Assembly: GCF_005144585.1 (NCBI RefSeq)
Contig: NZ_SSMQ01000025.1
Location: 62,001 to 126,000, forward strand
DNA: 64,000 bases
Source: Polyangium fumosum
Lineage (GTDB): Bacteria > Myxococcota_A > Polyangia > Polyangiales > Polyangiaceae
Reading direction: 5' to 3'
Below, piece after piece: positions 53,232-61,991 of this stretch (the first letter of the stretch is position 1; each line of letters opens with the position of its first letter). The position numbers and the translations under genes are program-made. The notes beneath the pieces are model-generated. The model saw only the letters and a list, made by a program, of their open reading frames with translations, was not told the origin of the DNA and ran no database searches.

Positions 53232-53714
53232 TCAGTTGGAAACGGGTCCCGCGTTCTCGCGCAGGTACGCGATGGTGCGGATTGTGTCGACGAGCCGCTC
53301 GCGCTCGGCGGCTGTGATCCGCACGAAGCGTACGCCCATGCCGGGGTTTGGGTTGTCGTGGAGGGGGCGGACCACGTTGACCCACTGCACCGTGCCTTCG
53401 AGCACGAAGGAATCGTTGCTGTTCGGCGGGGCGAATCGGAGCGTGAGGCTTGTGCCGATGGGCAACGGGTCTGTTGTCCGTACGAAGATGCCGAGCTCTG
53501 AGATGTTCGTGATCGCGGCGTAGAGGAACGTCTCCTCGGTCTCGCAATCCACCGACCAGGTCACGTCGTATCGCTCCGAGGAACGGCGCTCGAGCCAGCT
53601 TGGACGGCTTGCAGGCGCTGCTTCGTTCTCGCGCGTCGACGACGGAGGTTTGTCCGCTGTCGCGGCCTCGTCGACCGCTCCGTGCTCCGGATCGCTCCTG
53701 CGACGCTCAGCCAT
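53232..53714 (-). CDS. PilZ-domain protein
   Basis: 160 residues from the ATG at 53714 (GGAAGG upstream; longer frame is unlike protein). A disordered start is followed by one PilZ domain: the arginine pair of ERRSSERYDV and the turn NISELGIFV (N-x-S-x-x-G) form the cyclic di-GMP pocket, and GTVQWVNVV and GMGVRFVRI are the later strands typical of the myxobacterial PilZ subgroup (TIGR02266-like). It would change partner contacts when cyclic di-GMP binds. Encoded 61 bases after a GT39-type glycosyltransferase on the same strand, so the two may be cotranscribed. Confidence 0.88.
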   Translation of the reverse strand: MAERRRSDPEHGAVDEAATADKPPSSTRENEAAPASRPSWLERRSSERYDVTWSVDCETEETFLYAAITNISELGIFVRTTDPLPIGTSLTLRFAPPNSNDSFVLEGTVQWVNVVRPLHDNPNPGMGVRFVRITAAERERLVDTIRTIAYLRENAGPVSN

Positions 53715-53775
53715 TGAACCTTCCGCGTAGCCGCTTTCCACACGGGCGCCAAGGGATCCGACAGGTGCGCATTGC

Positions 53776-56367
53776 TCAACGCACGTGGAGCGCTCCGCCG
53801 ATGACGCGATTCTCGTGGTTCGGGCCACGCGTCACCCGGAAACGCGTGTCTCCGGAGAAGAAGCCGAAATAGATGGTGTAGTCGCCTGGCGTGAAGTTCG
53901 GCTCGAGCTCGAACACGTAATCGTCCACCACGATGTCGTTCGGCTGCCACAGGTTCATCGCATATTTGCCATCGAGGACGGTGTGATCGCCGTTGTATCG
54001 GCGCTGGTAGCCGTCGATGTGCAGGAACGCCTTCCAGGTGCCGGTGATGGGATTCACGACCCGGTAGTAGAAACGCATGTGGTACTTGCGCTGCGGGACC
54101 ACGCTGTCCACGGCTTGGCCGGTGCCGTCGCGGACCTCCCAGCCGAGCACCTCGATCTGATCCTCGAATGCGGCGTCGACCTCGTGGAGGCGGGGCAGCG
54201 GCGCGTCGAGCACCTGCGCGCCGAGGGGATTTTCGTTGGGCTGGCCTCCGAGATCACTCGACACGAGCAGGATCTGGCTTGAACGCGCGTCGAGCACGGG
54301 CAGGTTCGAGCCCTTGTTCTTGCGGTGGAGTGAGTTGAGGCGCGGGAGCTCTTCGGCGCGGACGATGAGCCAGCGACGATCTGTGCCCTCGGTGAGCCAC
54401 TTGAACGCTTCGGCGGGATCGTTGAACTGCGCGACTTCGCCGCCGTGGTGGTAGTAGGCGATCGAGCGGGCGCGCACGCCGAGCAGGCCGAGGGGCTCGC
54501 CGGGCTTCTGGAGCCGCGCGTAGGCGTCGAAGACCTCCTTCGGTGAGAGCTGCGCGGCGAGCGCTGGGTAGTAGCCGAACGAGAGCACCGCGCCGGCGGC
54601 GAGCGCGGCGAGGAGCACGCCGGCGCCGCGGGGCAGGCGCGTGAGGCCGAGCGCTGCGCGGAAGCCGTCGCGCACGGCGGCGAAGGAGAGCGGCAGGGTC
54701 GCGAGGAGGAGCGGCAACGCCCACCAGAGGTTCAGGCCGGCGTCGATGAAGTTGCGCGGCAGCCTCAGCACGGAGGCCCAGCCGAGCCGCGTGCCGAGGA
54801 AGAGCATTGCGCCGAGGCCGACGAGCGCGGCCTCGACGACGACGGCGGCGAAGAACAGGTTGCCGTTCCAGATCGTGGCGAGCTCGCGGCTCACCTTGCG
54901 GTAGTCCTCGACGAGGCCGTCGGCCCACGCGGCGATCGAGCTGGGCTTGTCGGTGCGCCCCTCGAACCACGCGATCGCCACGAGCGCCGCGAAGGCCGCG
55001 GCGGAGAGGCGCATCAGCGCTGCCGCGTCCTGCTCGAAGCTCTTCGGGAACGAGGGCTTGTCCACCTCGAACACGCTGAACATGCGCCCCGGCTCGAGCA
55101 CCATGTCGCGGTAGAGCACGAACGCGAGCAACGCGACGCCGAGCGCGAGGGCCCGTGACGGAGGCGCGCCGCGATCGAAGTCGGCCACCGCGAGCCCTGC
55201 GACGCCTGCGAGCAGCGCGACGCCGCTCCACGGGAGAAACGTGACGTGTGGCGTGAGCGCGGCGTAGACGGCGTATGCGACGGCTGCGCCGACGAGCAAC
55301 GCGACGCGCAGGCCCACCTCGCGCCTGCGGGCGGGCACGTCGAGCTCCACGGGCGCGCGGAACAACCTTCCGATCGCGAACGGCAGGAACGCGCTCCACG
55401 GGAAGAGCGCGTGGCCGAGGTGCCGGATCGTCCGATCGAACGTCGCATCCACGCTCGCCTTCTTGGTGAGCGCGACGCCGAGCGCGCGCGGCAGCGCCGC
55501 GTCGGGCGAGGTGCGGGCCAGGAGCGAGATCCCGACGCCCAGGGCCATGAGCCCGAAGAGGAGCGAGAGCGCGCCGATCGCGTGCTCGCCGAGGGTTCGC
55601 CCCGCGGAGAACCCTCCGAGCTCGAGGACGAGCCAGGCGAGACCCGCGGCGAGCGCAGGCACCGCGACGCCGATCAGGAGCCCGCGCGACATGTATCCGG
55701 CCACGAGGCCGAGGGCCCCGACGAGCAGCCAGACGCCCTTCACGAGCCACGTGCGCGCGCCTGGGACCTCGACCTCGGCGCCCTCTTTCGTGCCGCGCGC
55801 GCGGTCAAAAAGCGCGCCGACGAGGCCCGCGAACGCGAGCGAGAGCGAGGACATCGTGACGATGTCGCCGAGCATCGTCCGCGCCTGCATGAAGTAGAGC
55901 GGCGTCGTGGCGAGCGCGACGGCGCCGTAGAGCGCGGCTCGTTTTCCCGAGAGACGCGCGAGGATCTCGTGCAGCGCGACGACGCCGACGAACGCCCAGA
56001 TCGCGAGCGGCAGGCGTCCCGTCCAGTCCGCGAGCCCGAAGAGCCGGAAGCCGAGGGCCATCGAGGTGAACGGCAGCTCGCCCATGCGCAGATCGCTCAG
56101 CGTGGGCATCTGGTTCACGGCGTCGGGGAGCGCGAGCTTGTCCGCGTGGAAGACGTGGATCGCGATGCGGCGCGAGAGATCGGCTGCGTCGAGCTCGTAC
56201 GGATCCCAGATCCCGCTCTTGCCGAGGGTCGAGAAGAGCACGAGGGCCGCGACCGCGAGCGCCAGCGGTCGGGACCACGCGGCGAAGGAAGGCGCGCGGG
56301 CGCTCGCAGGGGTTCGAGCATCCTCACGGGTCGTACCGCCTTGGGCGCTCTCGGGGACGGCTTCCAT
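53776..56367 (-). CDS. Large GT39-type membrane glycosyltransferase with periplasmic C-terminal domain
   Basis: 863 residues. About eleven or twelve membrane spans make up the first 570 residues in the GT-C/PMT layout: first span near 33-50, then the acidic loop GIWDPYELDAADLSRRIAIH with the expected Asp-Glu catalytic position, and RLPLAIWAFVGVVALHEILARL. The last ~300 residues are soluble: a Rossmann-like part near 600-700 (LLGVRARSIAYYHHGGEVAQF, RRWLIVRAEELPRL) and a beta-sandwich end (about 730-863, with KYHMRFYYRVVN and YTIYFGFFSGDTRF) that resembles a carbohydrate-binding module. It probably transfers sugar from a polyprenyl carrier. Followed by a PilZ gene. Confidence 0.8.
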   Translation of the reverse strand: MEAVPESAQGGTTREDARTPASARAPSFAAWSRPLALAVAALVLFSTLGKSGIWDPYELDAADLSRRIAIHVFHADKLALPDAVNQMPTLSDLRMGELPFTSMALGFRLFGLADWTGRLPLAIWAFVGVVALHEILARLSGKRAALYGAVALATTPLYFMQARTMLGDIVTMSSLSLAFAGLVGALFDRARGTKEGAEVEVPGARTWLVKGVWLLVGALGLVAGYMSRGLLIGVAVPALAAGLAWLVLELGGFSAGRTLGEHAIGALSLLFGLMALGVGISLLARTSPDAALPRALGVALTKKASVDATFDRTIRHLGHALFPWSAFLPFAIGRLFRAPVELDVPARRREVGLRVALLVGAAVAYAVYAALTPHVTFLPWSGVALLAGVAGLAVADFDRGAPPSRALALGVALLAFVLYRDMVLEPGRMFSVFEVDKPSFPKSFEQDAAALMRLSAAAFAALVAIAWFEGRTDKPSSIAAWADGLVEDYRKVSRELATIWNGNLFFAAVVVEAALVGLGAMLFLGTRLGWASVLRLPRNFIDAGLNLWWALPLLLATLPLSFAAVRDGFRAALGLTRLPRGAGVLLAALAAGAVLSFGYYPALAAQLSPKEVFDAYARLQKPGEPLGLLGVRARSIAYYHHGGEVAQFNDPAEAFKWLTEGTDRRWLIVRAEELPRLNSLHRKNKGSNLPVLDARSSQILLVSSDLGGQPNENPLGAQVLDAPLPRLHEVDAAFEDQIEVLGWEVRDGTGQAVDSVVPQRKYHMRFYYRVVNPITGTWKAFLHIDGYQRRYNGDHTVLDGKYAMNLWQPNDIVVDDYVFELEPNFTPGDYTIYFGFFSGDTRFRVTRGPNHENRVIGGALHVR

Positions 56368-56484
56368 GGGGGGCTTCTACCGCTGCTCGGGCCGGCAGCC
56401 AAAGGCGTTTGGAGAGGCGGTCAGCTTGGAGAACGTTGAGAAGCCGTTTGAGGCCTCCCCCTCTGTCTGCTATCGCGCCGCGCT

Positions 56485-58263
56485 GTGAAGAGCCGTAGAG
56501 CCGAACCCCGCGCCGAGCGACCTGGCCGGGAGCCCGAAGCCGCGCGTGAACGACCGTCCCATGACGAACGAGCCGGCGCGTCCCCGCAAAGGGAGTCGCG
56601 CGGGCCGAGGCCCGAGCGGGGTCGCGGCGGAGGTCGGCCGGGCGAGGCGACGCGCGGCGCGAAGGGAAAACCGCGTGTGGAGGAAGGGCGAGGGCAAGGG
56701 CCCGGCCCGCGCGGGAAGGGCCCTGCGACGAAGGGGGCGCCTCCCGGGCGCGGCGAGAGGGGCGCACGACCCGACACCCGCGGCGAGAGGGGCGCACGAC
56801 CCGACACGCGCGGCGAGAGGGGCGCACGACCCGACACCCGCGGCGAGAGGGGCGCACGACCCGACACCCGCGGCGAGAAGGGCGCACGACCGGACGCTCG
56901 CGGCGAGAGGGGTGCACGACCGGACGCTCGCGGCGAGAGGGGTGCACGACCCGACACCCGCGGCGCGGCGGCGCGACCGGGAGCACCCGCGCGTGGCGGG
57001 AGGCCCGCGACGACGGACGATCTCACGCGTGGTCCGCGGGGTGGAACGGGCGCCGGGCGCCGCACAGATGCCCCACGCCCGAGGCCCGTGCCGCGCCCCG
57101 CGCCGGAGGCCATCGGCCCCTCGCGGAGCGGCACCGTCGCGCTCATCGGCAGGCCGAACGTCGGCAAATCCACGCTGCTCAACGCGGCGCTCCAGCAGCC
57201 GCTCTCCATCGTGTCGAAGACGCCGCAGACCACGCGCGACGCGCTGCTCGGCGTGGTGCACCACGGCTCCGCGGAGCTCGCGCTGCTCGACACGCCGGGC
57301 CTGCACCGGCCCCGCACGCAGCTCGGCCGCGTGATGAACGAAGCCGCGCGGGACGCGGCGCGCCGCGCCGACGTCGTCGTCTTCGTGACGGACGTGTCGC
57401 CGCGCCCCGTGAAGCACAAGGAAGACGGGACGCCCATCGCGCCACGCCCGCTCCTGCCGCACCCCGGGGATCTCGTCCTGCTCTCGGATCTCGCGCCGGA
57501 TCGGCCCGTGCTCCTGGTCGTGAACAAGGTCGATGTGCTCCGGGACAAACGGCACCTCTTGCCGCTGCTCGAAGCGTACGGGAAGGTGCGGAACTTCGAC
57601 GCGGTCGTGCCCGTGTCGGCGCAACGCGAGGACGGCATCACGCTCGTGCTCGACGAGATCGCGCGCTTCTTGCCCGAGGGCCCGTTCCGGTACGGCGTCG
57701 ACGACGTGACCGACAAACCCGCGCGTTACTTCGCGGCGGAGTACGTGCGCGAGCAGATCCTCCGCGCCACGCAGGACGAGGTGCCGCACGCCGCGGCCGT
57801 GAGCATCGACCGGTACGCCGAGCCACGAGCGCCGGGGCAGGCAGTCCAGATCGACGCGACGATCCACGTCGAGCGGCAAGGCCAGAAGCGGATCCTGATC
57901 GGCACGGCCGGGGCCATGATGAAGCGCATCGGCATCGCCGCGCGCGAGCGCATCGAGGAGCTCGTCGGCGGCAAGGTGGTCCTGCGCCTCTGGGTGGCCG
58001 TGACGCCGGACTGGCGCGAGTCTGTGCCGCGCCTGGAGGAGCTCGGCTACGGCAGGGCGCGTGGCGGCGCGACGGACGCGACCGAGTACATGATCGTCGC
58101 CGAGCGCGACGCCGAAGCGGACGAGGCCGACGATACGGCCGACGACGAAGGCGACGAAGGCGACGAAGACCTCGACGCCGAGGGCGAAGAGGACGAAGAC
58201 CTGGACGAGGAGGACCTCGACGACGACGACGAGGGCACGCTCGACGAGGACGAGGAGGAATGA
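56485..58263 (+). CDS. era: Era GTPase with arginine-rich repeat N-terminus and acidic tail
   Basis: 592 residues, about twice the usual ~300. Residues 1-210 are disordered, Arg/Gly/Pro-rich and include seven tandem GERGARPDTR-like decapeptides (about 90-159). The Era GTPase follows: GRPNVGKST near 218-226, switch TTRDALLG, DTPG near 270, NKVD near 350. Then the KH domain (about 430-510, GQKRILIGTAGAMMKRIGIAARERIEE), which binds 16S rRNA 3' end during 30S assembly. About 60 acidic residues end the chain. The insertion PVKHKEDGTPIAPRPLLPHPGD after G3 is unusual. Start is GTG at 56485 with a weak site; a later start inside the disordered part cannot be excluded. Coupled to der. Confidence 0.88.
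   Translation: MKSRRAEPRAERPGREPEAARERPSHDERAGASPQRESRGPRPERGRGGGRPGEATRGAKGKPRVEEGRGQGPGPRGKGPATKGAPPGRGERGARPDTRGERGARPDTRGERGARPDTRGERGARPDTRGEKGARPDARGERGARPDARGERGARPDTRGAAARPGAPARGGRPATTDDLTRGPRGGTGAGRRTDAPRPRPVPRPAPEAIGPSRSGTVALIGRPNVGKSTLLNAALQQPLSIVSKTPQTTRDALLGVVHHGSAELALLDTPGLHRPRTQLGRVMNEAARDAARRADVVVFVTDVSPRPVKHKEDGTPIAPRPLLPHPGDLVLLSDLAPDRPVLLVVNKVDVLRDKRHLLPLLEAYGKVRNFDAVVPVSAQREDGITLVLDEIARFLPEGPFRYGVDDVTDKPARYFAAEYVREQILRATQDEVPHAAAVSIDRYAEPRAPGQAVQIDATIHVERQGQKRILIGTAGAMMKRIGIAARERIEELVGGKVVLRLWVAVTPDWRESVPRLEELGYGRARGGATDATEYMIVAERDAEADEADDTADDEGDEGDEDLDAEGEEDEDLDEEDLDDDDEGTLDEDEEE
56751..56960 (+). repeat. Seven tandem 30-base repeats inside era
   Basis: Exact 30-base period, units starting at 56751, 56781, 56811, 56841, 56871, 56901 and 56931, each beginning CGGCGAGAGG (AAG in unit 5) and differing by a few bases. 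Ten codons per unit, so length change keeps the frame. Coding, not a CRISPR array: the units are contiguous and have no spacers. Confidence 0.95.
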
Positions 58264-58265
58264 CG

Positions 58266-59666
58266 ATGCAAGAAGACCAAATCGAGCAGCCGGACGGGGG
58301 CGTAACGCCCGCGCGGGTGATGAGCGCTCCGCTGCCGATCGTCGCGATCGTCGGCCGCCCCAACGTCGGCAAGAGCACCCTGTTCAACCGCCTCGTCGGC
58401 AAAAAGACCGCGATCGTGCACGACGAGCCCGGCGTCACGCGCGACCGTCACTACAGCGACGTCACGTCCCGCGGCCGCAGGTACACGCTCGTCGACACGG
58501 GCGGCTTCGATCCGGAGAGCGACGATCCCATGCGGCAAGGGATCAAGCGCCAGATCGACGTCGCGATCACCGAGGCCGACGTCATCGTGTGCGTGCTCGA
58601 CGCGAGCCTGCCGCCGACGCCGGCCGATCACGCCGAGCTCGATCTGCTCCGCCGCGCGGGCAAACCCGTCATCTACTGCGCGAACAAGGCCGACTCGCAG
58701 CGCGCCGAGCTCGAGCTCACCGAGCTCTACCGCCTCGGCGCGCGTGACCTCATCCCCTTCTCCGCCCTCCACGGCCGCCGCATCGACGAGCTCGAGGGGG
58801 CGATCGTGGCCGCGCTGCCGCCGCCTCCGCCCGAGCCGGAGGAAGGCGCGGCGCCGGACGAGGCCATCCGCGTCGCGATCGTGGGCCGCCCGAACGCGGG
58901 CAAGTCCTCGCTCATCAACCGCCTGCTCGGCGAGGAGCGCCTGCTCGTCGACTCGCGTCCCGGCACCACGCGTGACGCCATCGACACGCGCATCACCAAG
59001 GGCAAGCACTCGTTCCTGTTCATCGACACGGCCGGCATCCGGCGCAAGGCGAAGGTCACGAAGGAGGACAGCGTCGTCGAGGCGGTGAGCGTGCTCCACG
59101 CGATCCGCGCGATGGAGCGCGCCGAGGTCGTGGTCCTCCTGAGCGACGCGTTCGAAGGCGTGGCGGAGCAGGACGCGAAGATCCTGGGCCTCGCCGTCGA
59201 TCGCGCCCGCGCCGTCGTCATCGGCCTCAACAAGGCCGACCTGCTCGACAAGAAGGCCTTCGGGAAGGCCGAGGAGAACGCGCGGGACAAGCTCTCGTTC
59301 GTGCCGTGGGCGCCCATCGTGCCCATGAGCGCGAAGACAGGCCGCGGCGTGGGCAACCTGCTCTCCACGATCACGCGTATCGCCAAGGCCTTCCGCACGC
59401 GCGTGCCCACCGGCGAGCTCAACCGCTTCTTCGAGCAGGTCCTCGAGCACCGCCCGCCGCCCACGTCCGGCGGCCGCGCGCCGCGCCTCTACTACATCAC
59501 GCAGGCCGAGACCTCACCGCCGCTCTTCGTGGTCATGGCGAGCGCGCCCGAGCAGATCCACTTCAGCTACCAGCGCTACGTCCAGAACCAGCTCCGCAAG
59601 AACTTCGGCTTCGAGGGCGTGCCGGTCCGCGTGAAGTACAAGCCGAGGCGTCGCCGCGGCGATTGA
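58266..59666 (+). CDS. der: Der (EngA), tandem-GTPase ribosome assembly factor
   Basis: 466 residues. Two GTPase domains in tandem: GRPNVGKST near 30 with DTGG and NKAD, and GRPNAGKSS near 210 with DTAG and NKADL, followed by the KH-like C-terminal domain (FVPWAPIVPMSAKTGRG, then SYQRYVQNQLRKNFGFEGVPVRVKYKPRRRRG). Der is essential for 50S subunit assembly. The ATG at 58266 is chosen because GGAGG at 58254-58258 is seven bases away; the ATG at 58260, overlapping the era stop (ATGA), has only one base of spacing. The acidic tail codons of era thus carry der's ribosome site. Confidence 0.95.
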   Translation: MQEDQIEQPDGGVTPARVMSAPLPIVAIVGRPNVGKSTLFNRLVGKKTAIVHDEPGVTRDRHYSDVTSRGRRYTLVDTGGFDPESDDPMRQGIKRQIDVAITEADVIVCVLDASLPPTPADHAELDLLRRAGKPVIYCANKADSQRAELELTELYRLGARDLIPFSALHGRRIDELEGAIVAALPPPPPEPEEGAAPDEAIRVAIVGRPNAGKSSLINRLLGEERLLVDSRPGTTRDAIDTRITKGKHSFLFIDTAGIRRKAKVTKEDSVVEAVSVLHAIRAMERAEVVVLLSDAFEGVAEQDAKILGLAVDRARAVVIGLNKADLLDKKAFGKAEENARDKLSFVPWAPIVPMSAKTGRGVGNLLSTITRIAKAFRTRVPTGELNRFFEQVLEHRPPPTSGGRAPRLYYITQAETSPPLFVVMASAPEQIHFSYQRYVQNQLRKNFGFEGVPVRVKYKPRRRRGD

Positions 59667-59672
59667 CGCGAC

Positions 59673-61421
59673 TCACTCCCCGCGGGGGGACGGCCGCCCC
59701 ACCGGGGGGCGGCCCTCGTTCACGGGGAGCTCGACGCGCGGCACCTCGTCGCGCACGTGCTCGGTCCCCGCGTCTTTCCACACCGGCACCGAGCGGCTGA
59801 ACACCTCGAGCCGCTCGATCTCCTCGTCGTCGACGAGGCACCGCAAGCCGAGCACCGCCTGGTTGATCCCCGTGAAGCCGAGCGCCTTCGCCAGCGCGCG
59901 GAGCCTGTCCCGCTCGTCCTCCTGCGGCTCCGAGGGGACCGAGATCGGCTCGCCCGACCACGACTCCGTGGGCCCCCGCAACGCCGAGCTCGCGCTCCGC
60001 GACGGGCCCACGATCTCACGCGCGAGCTGCCGCGCCGCGATCGCGCCCCGCACGAGGTACTGCTCGCGCAGGAGCTGCGCGTTCGTCCGGCCGACCCGCG
60101 CGATGAGCAGCGCTTGATCCTGCCAATCGCAGATCCGCTGCAGGCTGTAGGTCGTGTTGAAGAAGATGCGCGGCGTCGGCATGAACGCGAGCGCGTGCGC
60201 CGAGTCGATCCGCTCCTCCGCGAGGCGCGCCACGTCGTCGTCGTTCAGCCCGTCGATGAGGCCGAGATCGCTGCCCCGGATCGGCGCCGTGGTCCCCACG
60301 CCGAGTATCGTCGCGGCCCGATCCGTCACGGCGCGCAGCACCCGCTCGCCGAGCAGCGCGACGGCCACGCCCACGATCAGCGCGCCCTTGTAGCCCTGGA
60401 ACAGGTAGCCCTTGTCCGTGTTGGTCGCTTCCTCCGGGCCGGAGAGCAGCGCCACGCCGAGGAACACCGTCGCCACGCTCACGATGAGCAGCGTGCGCGC
60501 CGCGAACGCCATCATGCGCGCGGTCGAATCGTTGCTGGCCGAACGAAACAGGATTTGCCCGAGGTTCAGGGTGAAGGACACCGTGCACGCCGCGCCCACG
60601 GAGAGCGCGACGAGGTGCCGCAGCTCGTTCTCGGTCCGCGCGTACCGGAGCAGGATCACGCCGCAGGCGATGAGGATCGCCGACGCGATGAACCCGAGGA
60701 TCGTCGCGTGCCGCGCCATGCGTTGCACCGACTCGCGCATGAGCTCGTTCTCGTAGGCCCACATGCGCTCGACCTTTTCGCGCAGCTCGATCCGATCCCG
60801 CATGGCCGTGCCCGCCCCGTACCCCACCTTCAGCCGGAAATCGCCGCGCGCAAAACGCCGCTCGACCAGCATCGCCGAGCACACCGCGAGGATCACCGGC
60901 ATCACGCACGCGCCGAGCACCCGCAGCCGCGCGATCGACGACTGGCTCCACTCCCCGAGGTCCTGGTAGGCGACGACGAGCATCCCGCCGAGGCAGGCGA
61001 AGAGGATCCACCGCACGAACGACGGCGCGATGAGCGCGAGGAACCCGAGCAGCGCGCGGAAACGCTCCTCGCCGATCTGCATCGACTCCGCGACGGATCC
61101 GCCGACGAGCGTGTGCAGGAAGAACACCACGATCCCGATCGCGAGCCCGGCCCCGATCTCCGCCACGTATTGCGGCCGGTTCGGCGCGACATACCGGAAG
61201 AACAACAATGCGCCGGCGTAGGCCACGATCACGAGGACCGCGACGAGGAGCGCGCCGCGGACCGCCGAGCGGGCCTCGGTCGGGCGGGCCGGGGTGGATC
61301 CCTCGACGATGCGGGGCGGCGGCGCGGCGAGGGATCGGGCCGTGTCGGCGCTCTTGCCGGGCACGTGCCGCAGGGTCGGCGGCGACACCGACGATTCGGC
61401 GGGGGGCGCGGGATCGGTCAA
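59673..61421 (-). CDS. Polytopic membrane protein with soluble C-terminal domain
   Basis: 582 residues. A Pro/Arg-rich cytoplasmic start (about 50 residues) is followed by about eight spans grouped in pairs, with charged cytoplasmic loops (for example LREKVERMWAYENELMRESVQRM). The C-terminal ~190 residues are soluble and contain GSDLGLIDGLNDDDVARLAEERIDSAHALAF, which has helix-hairpin-helix-like spacing, and a terminal segment ending RPPVGRPSPRGE. Start is TTG with a strong GGAGG at 61428-61432. No family recognised. It converges with der. Confidence 0.65.
   Translation of the reverse strand: MTDPAPPAESSVSPPTLRHVPGKSADTARSLAAPPPRIVEGSTPARPTEARSAVRGALLVAVLVIVAYAGALLFFRYVAPNRPQYVAEIGAGLAIGIVVFFLHTLVGGSVAESMQIGEERFRALLGFLALIAPSFVRWILFACLGGMLVVAYQDLGEWSQSSIARLRVLGACVMPVILAVCSAMLVERRFARGDFRLKVGYGAGTAMRDRIELREKVERMWAYENELMRESVQRMARHATILGFIASAILIACGVILLRYARTENELRHLVALSVGAACTVSFTLNLGQILFRSASNDSTARMMAFAARTLLIVSVATVFLGVALLSGPEEATNTDKGYLFQGYKGALIVGVAVALLGERVLRAVTDRAATILGVGTTAPIRGSDLGLIDGLNDDDVARLAEERIDSAHALAFMPTPRIFFNTTYSLQRICDWQDQALLIARVGRTNAQLLREQYLVRGAIAARQLAREIVGPSRSASSALRGPTESWSGEPISVPSEPQEDERDRLRALAKALGFTGINQAVLGLRCLVDDEEIERLEVFSRSVPVWKDAGTEHVRDEVPRVELPVNEGRPPVGRPSPRGE
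59692..59714. terminator. Hairpin terminator candidate between convergent genes
   Basis: GGCCGCCCC (59692-59700) pairs with GGGGCGGCC (59706-59714) across a five-base loop. It lies within the last codons of the minus-strand gene ending at 59673 and 26 bases after the der stop, so it could stop transcription from der. Confidence 0.4.
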
Positions 61422-61480
61422 GGCAGAACCTCCGCCTGCATGGTACCTGCCCGCGCCTCCCCTCCCGCCTCGAAATTGCG

Positions 61481-61864
61481 TCAGCGCCGCATCGTCGCCA
61501 TCGTCCGGCGCGAGCCGCGGTGGGCCTGCGTGCGGTCGCTCGGCTCGTCGATCTCGTAGATCTCGGCGTCCGGCGGCGGGCGAACGGCCTTGCCGTGCAG
61601 GCCGCCCGGATGCTCACCGCTCTCGTAGCGAGCGTCGCTCTCCTGGCTGCTGATGCCACCCGCCTGCGCCTCGGCGATGCGCCGTATCGTGCGCTCGTCG
61701 GCTTGCTTCGGCCTCTTGCGGACCACGCGCCTGCCGGAGGCGCCGAGGCGCCCCTTTTGAACGAGCCACACCGCCGCGGCCACGGCCGAGAGGAGCCCGG
61801 CCGCGCGCTGGATGCCGCGCCAGGCTCCCCGGACGCGGCGCTGCCACCTGCGAGGAATGTTCAT
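61481..61864 (-). CDS. Small basic protein with one hydrophobic segment
   Basis: 127 residues from the ATG at 61864 (longer in-frame sequence is Arg-rich and unlike protein; the ribosome site is weak). Basic start (MNIPRRWQRRVRGAWRG), one hydrophobic segment (about 19-36, AAGLLSAVAAAVWLV), then a charged, probably disordered remainder with RTIRRIAEAQAGGISSQE and a polar tail. Unknown. It precedes the 582-residue membrane protein by 59 bases on the same strand. Confidence 0.5.
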   Translation of the reverse strand: MNIPRRWQRRVRGAWRGIQRAAGLLSAVAAAVWLVQKGRLGASGRRVVRKRPKQADERTIRRIAEAQAGGISSQESDARYESGEHPGGLHGKAVRPPPDAEIYEIDEPSDRTQAHRGSRRTMATMRR

Positions 61865-61991
61865 GCGTGAAAGGGTGGGGAGACGGGCCGCGATCGTAAA
61901 GCGTCCGCGACGCTCGCGGCCCGCGGCTCGAAACGACGCGCGGCGGGAACGAGCTACCCGTTCCCGCCGCAATGCCCTCTCGGGCGCTCGG

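Noticed and set aside
52397-53317. Plus-strand open frames across 52.4-53.5 kb as genes
   Set aside because: They run through the hairpin repeats and into the PilZ gene antisense; no domain or normal codon bias.
56751-56960. 30-base repeats as a CRISPR array
   Set aside because: Units are contiguous with no spacers, in frame and inside a coding gene; no cas gene nearby.
56546-57334. Alternative plus frame through the era repeats
   Set aside because: Out of frame with the intact Era GTPase and KH domains.
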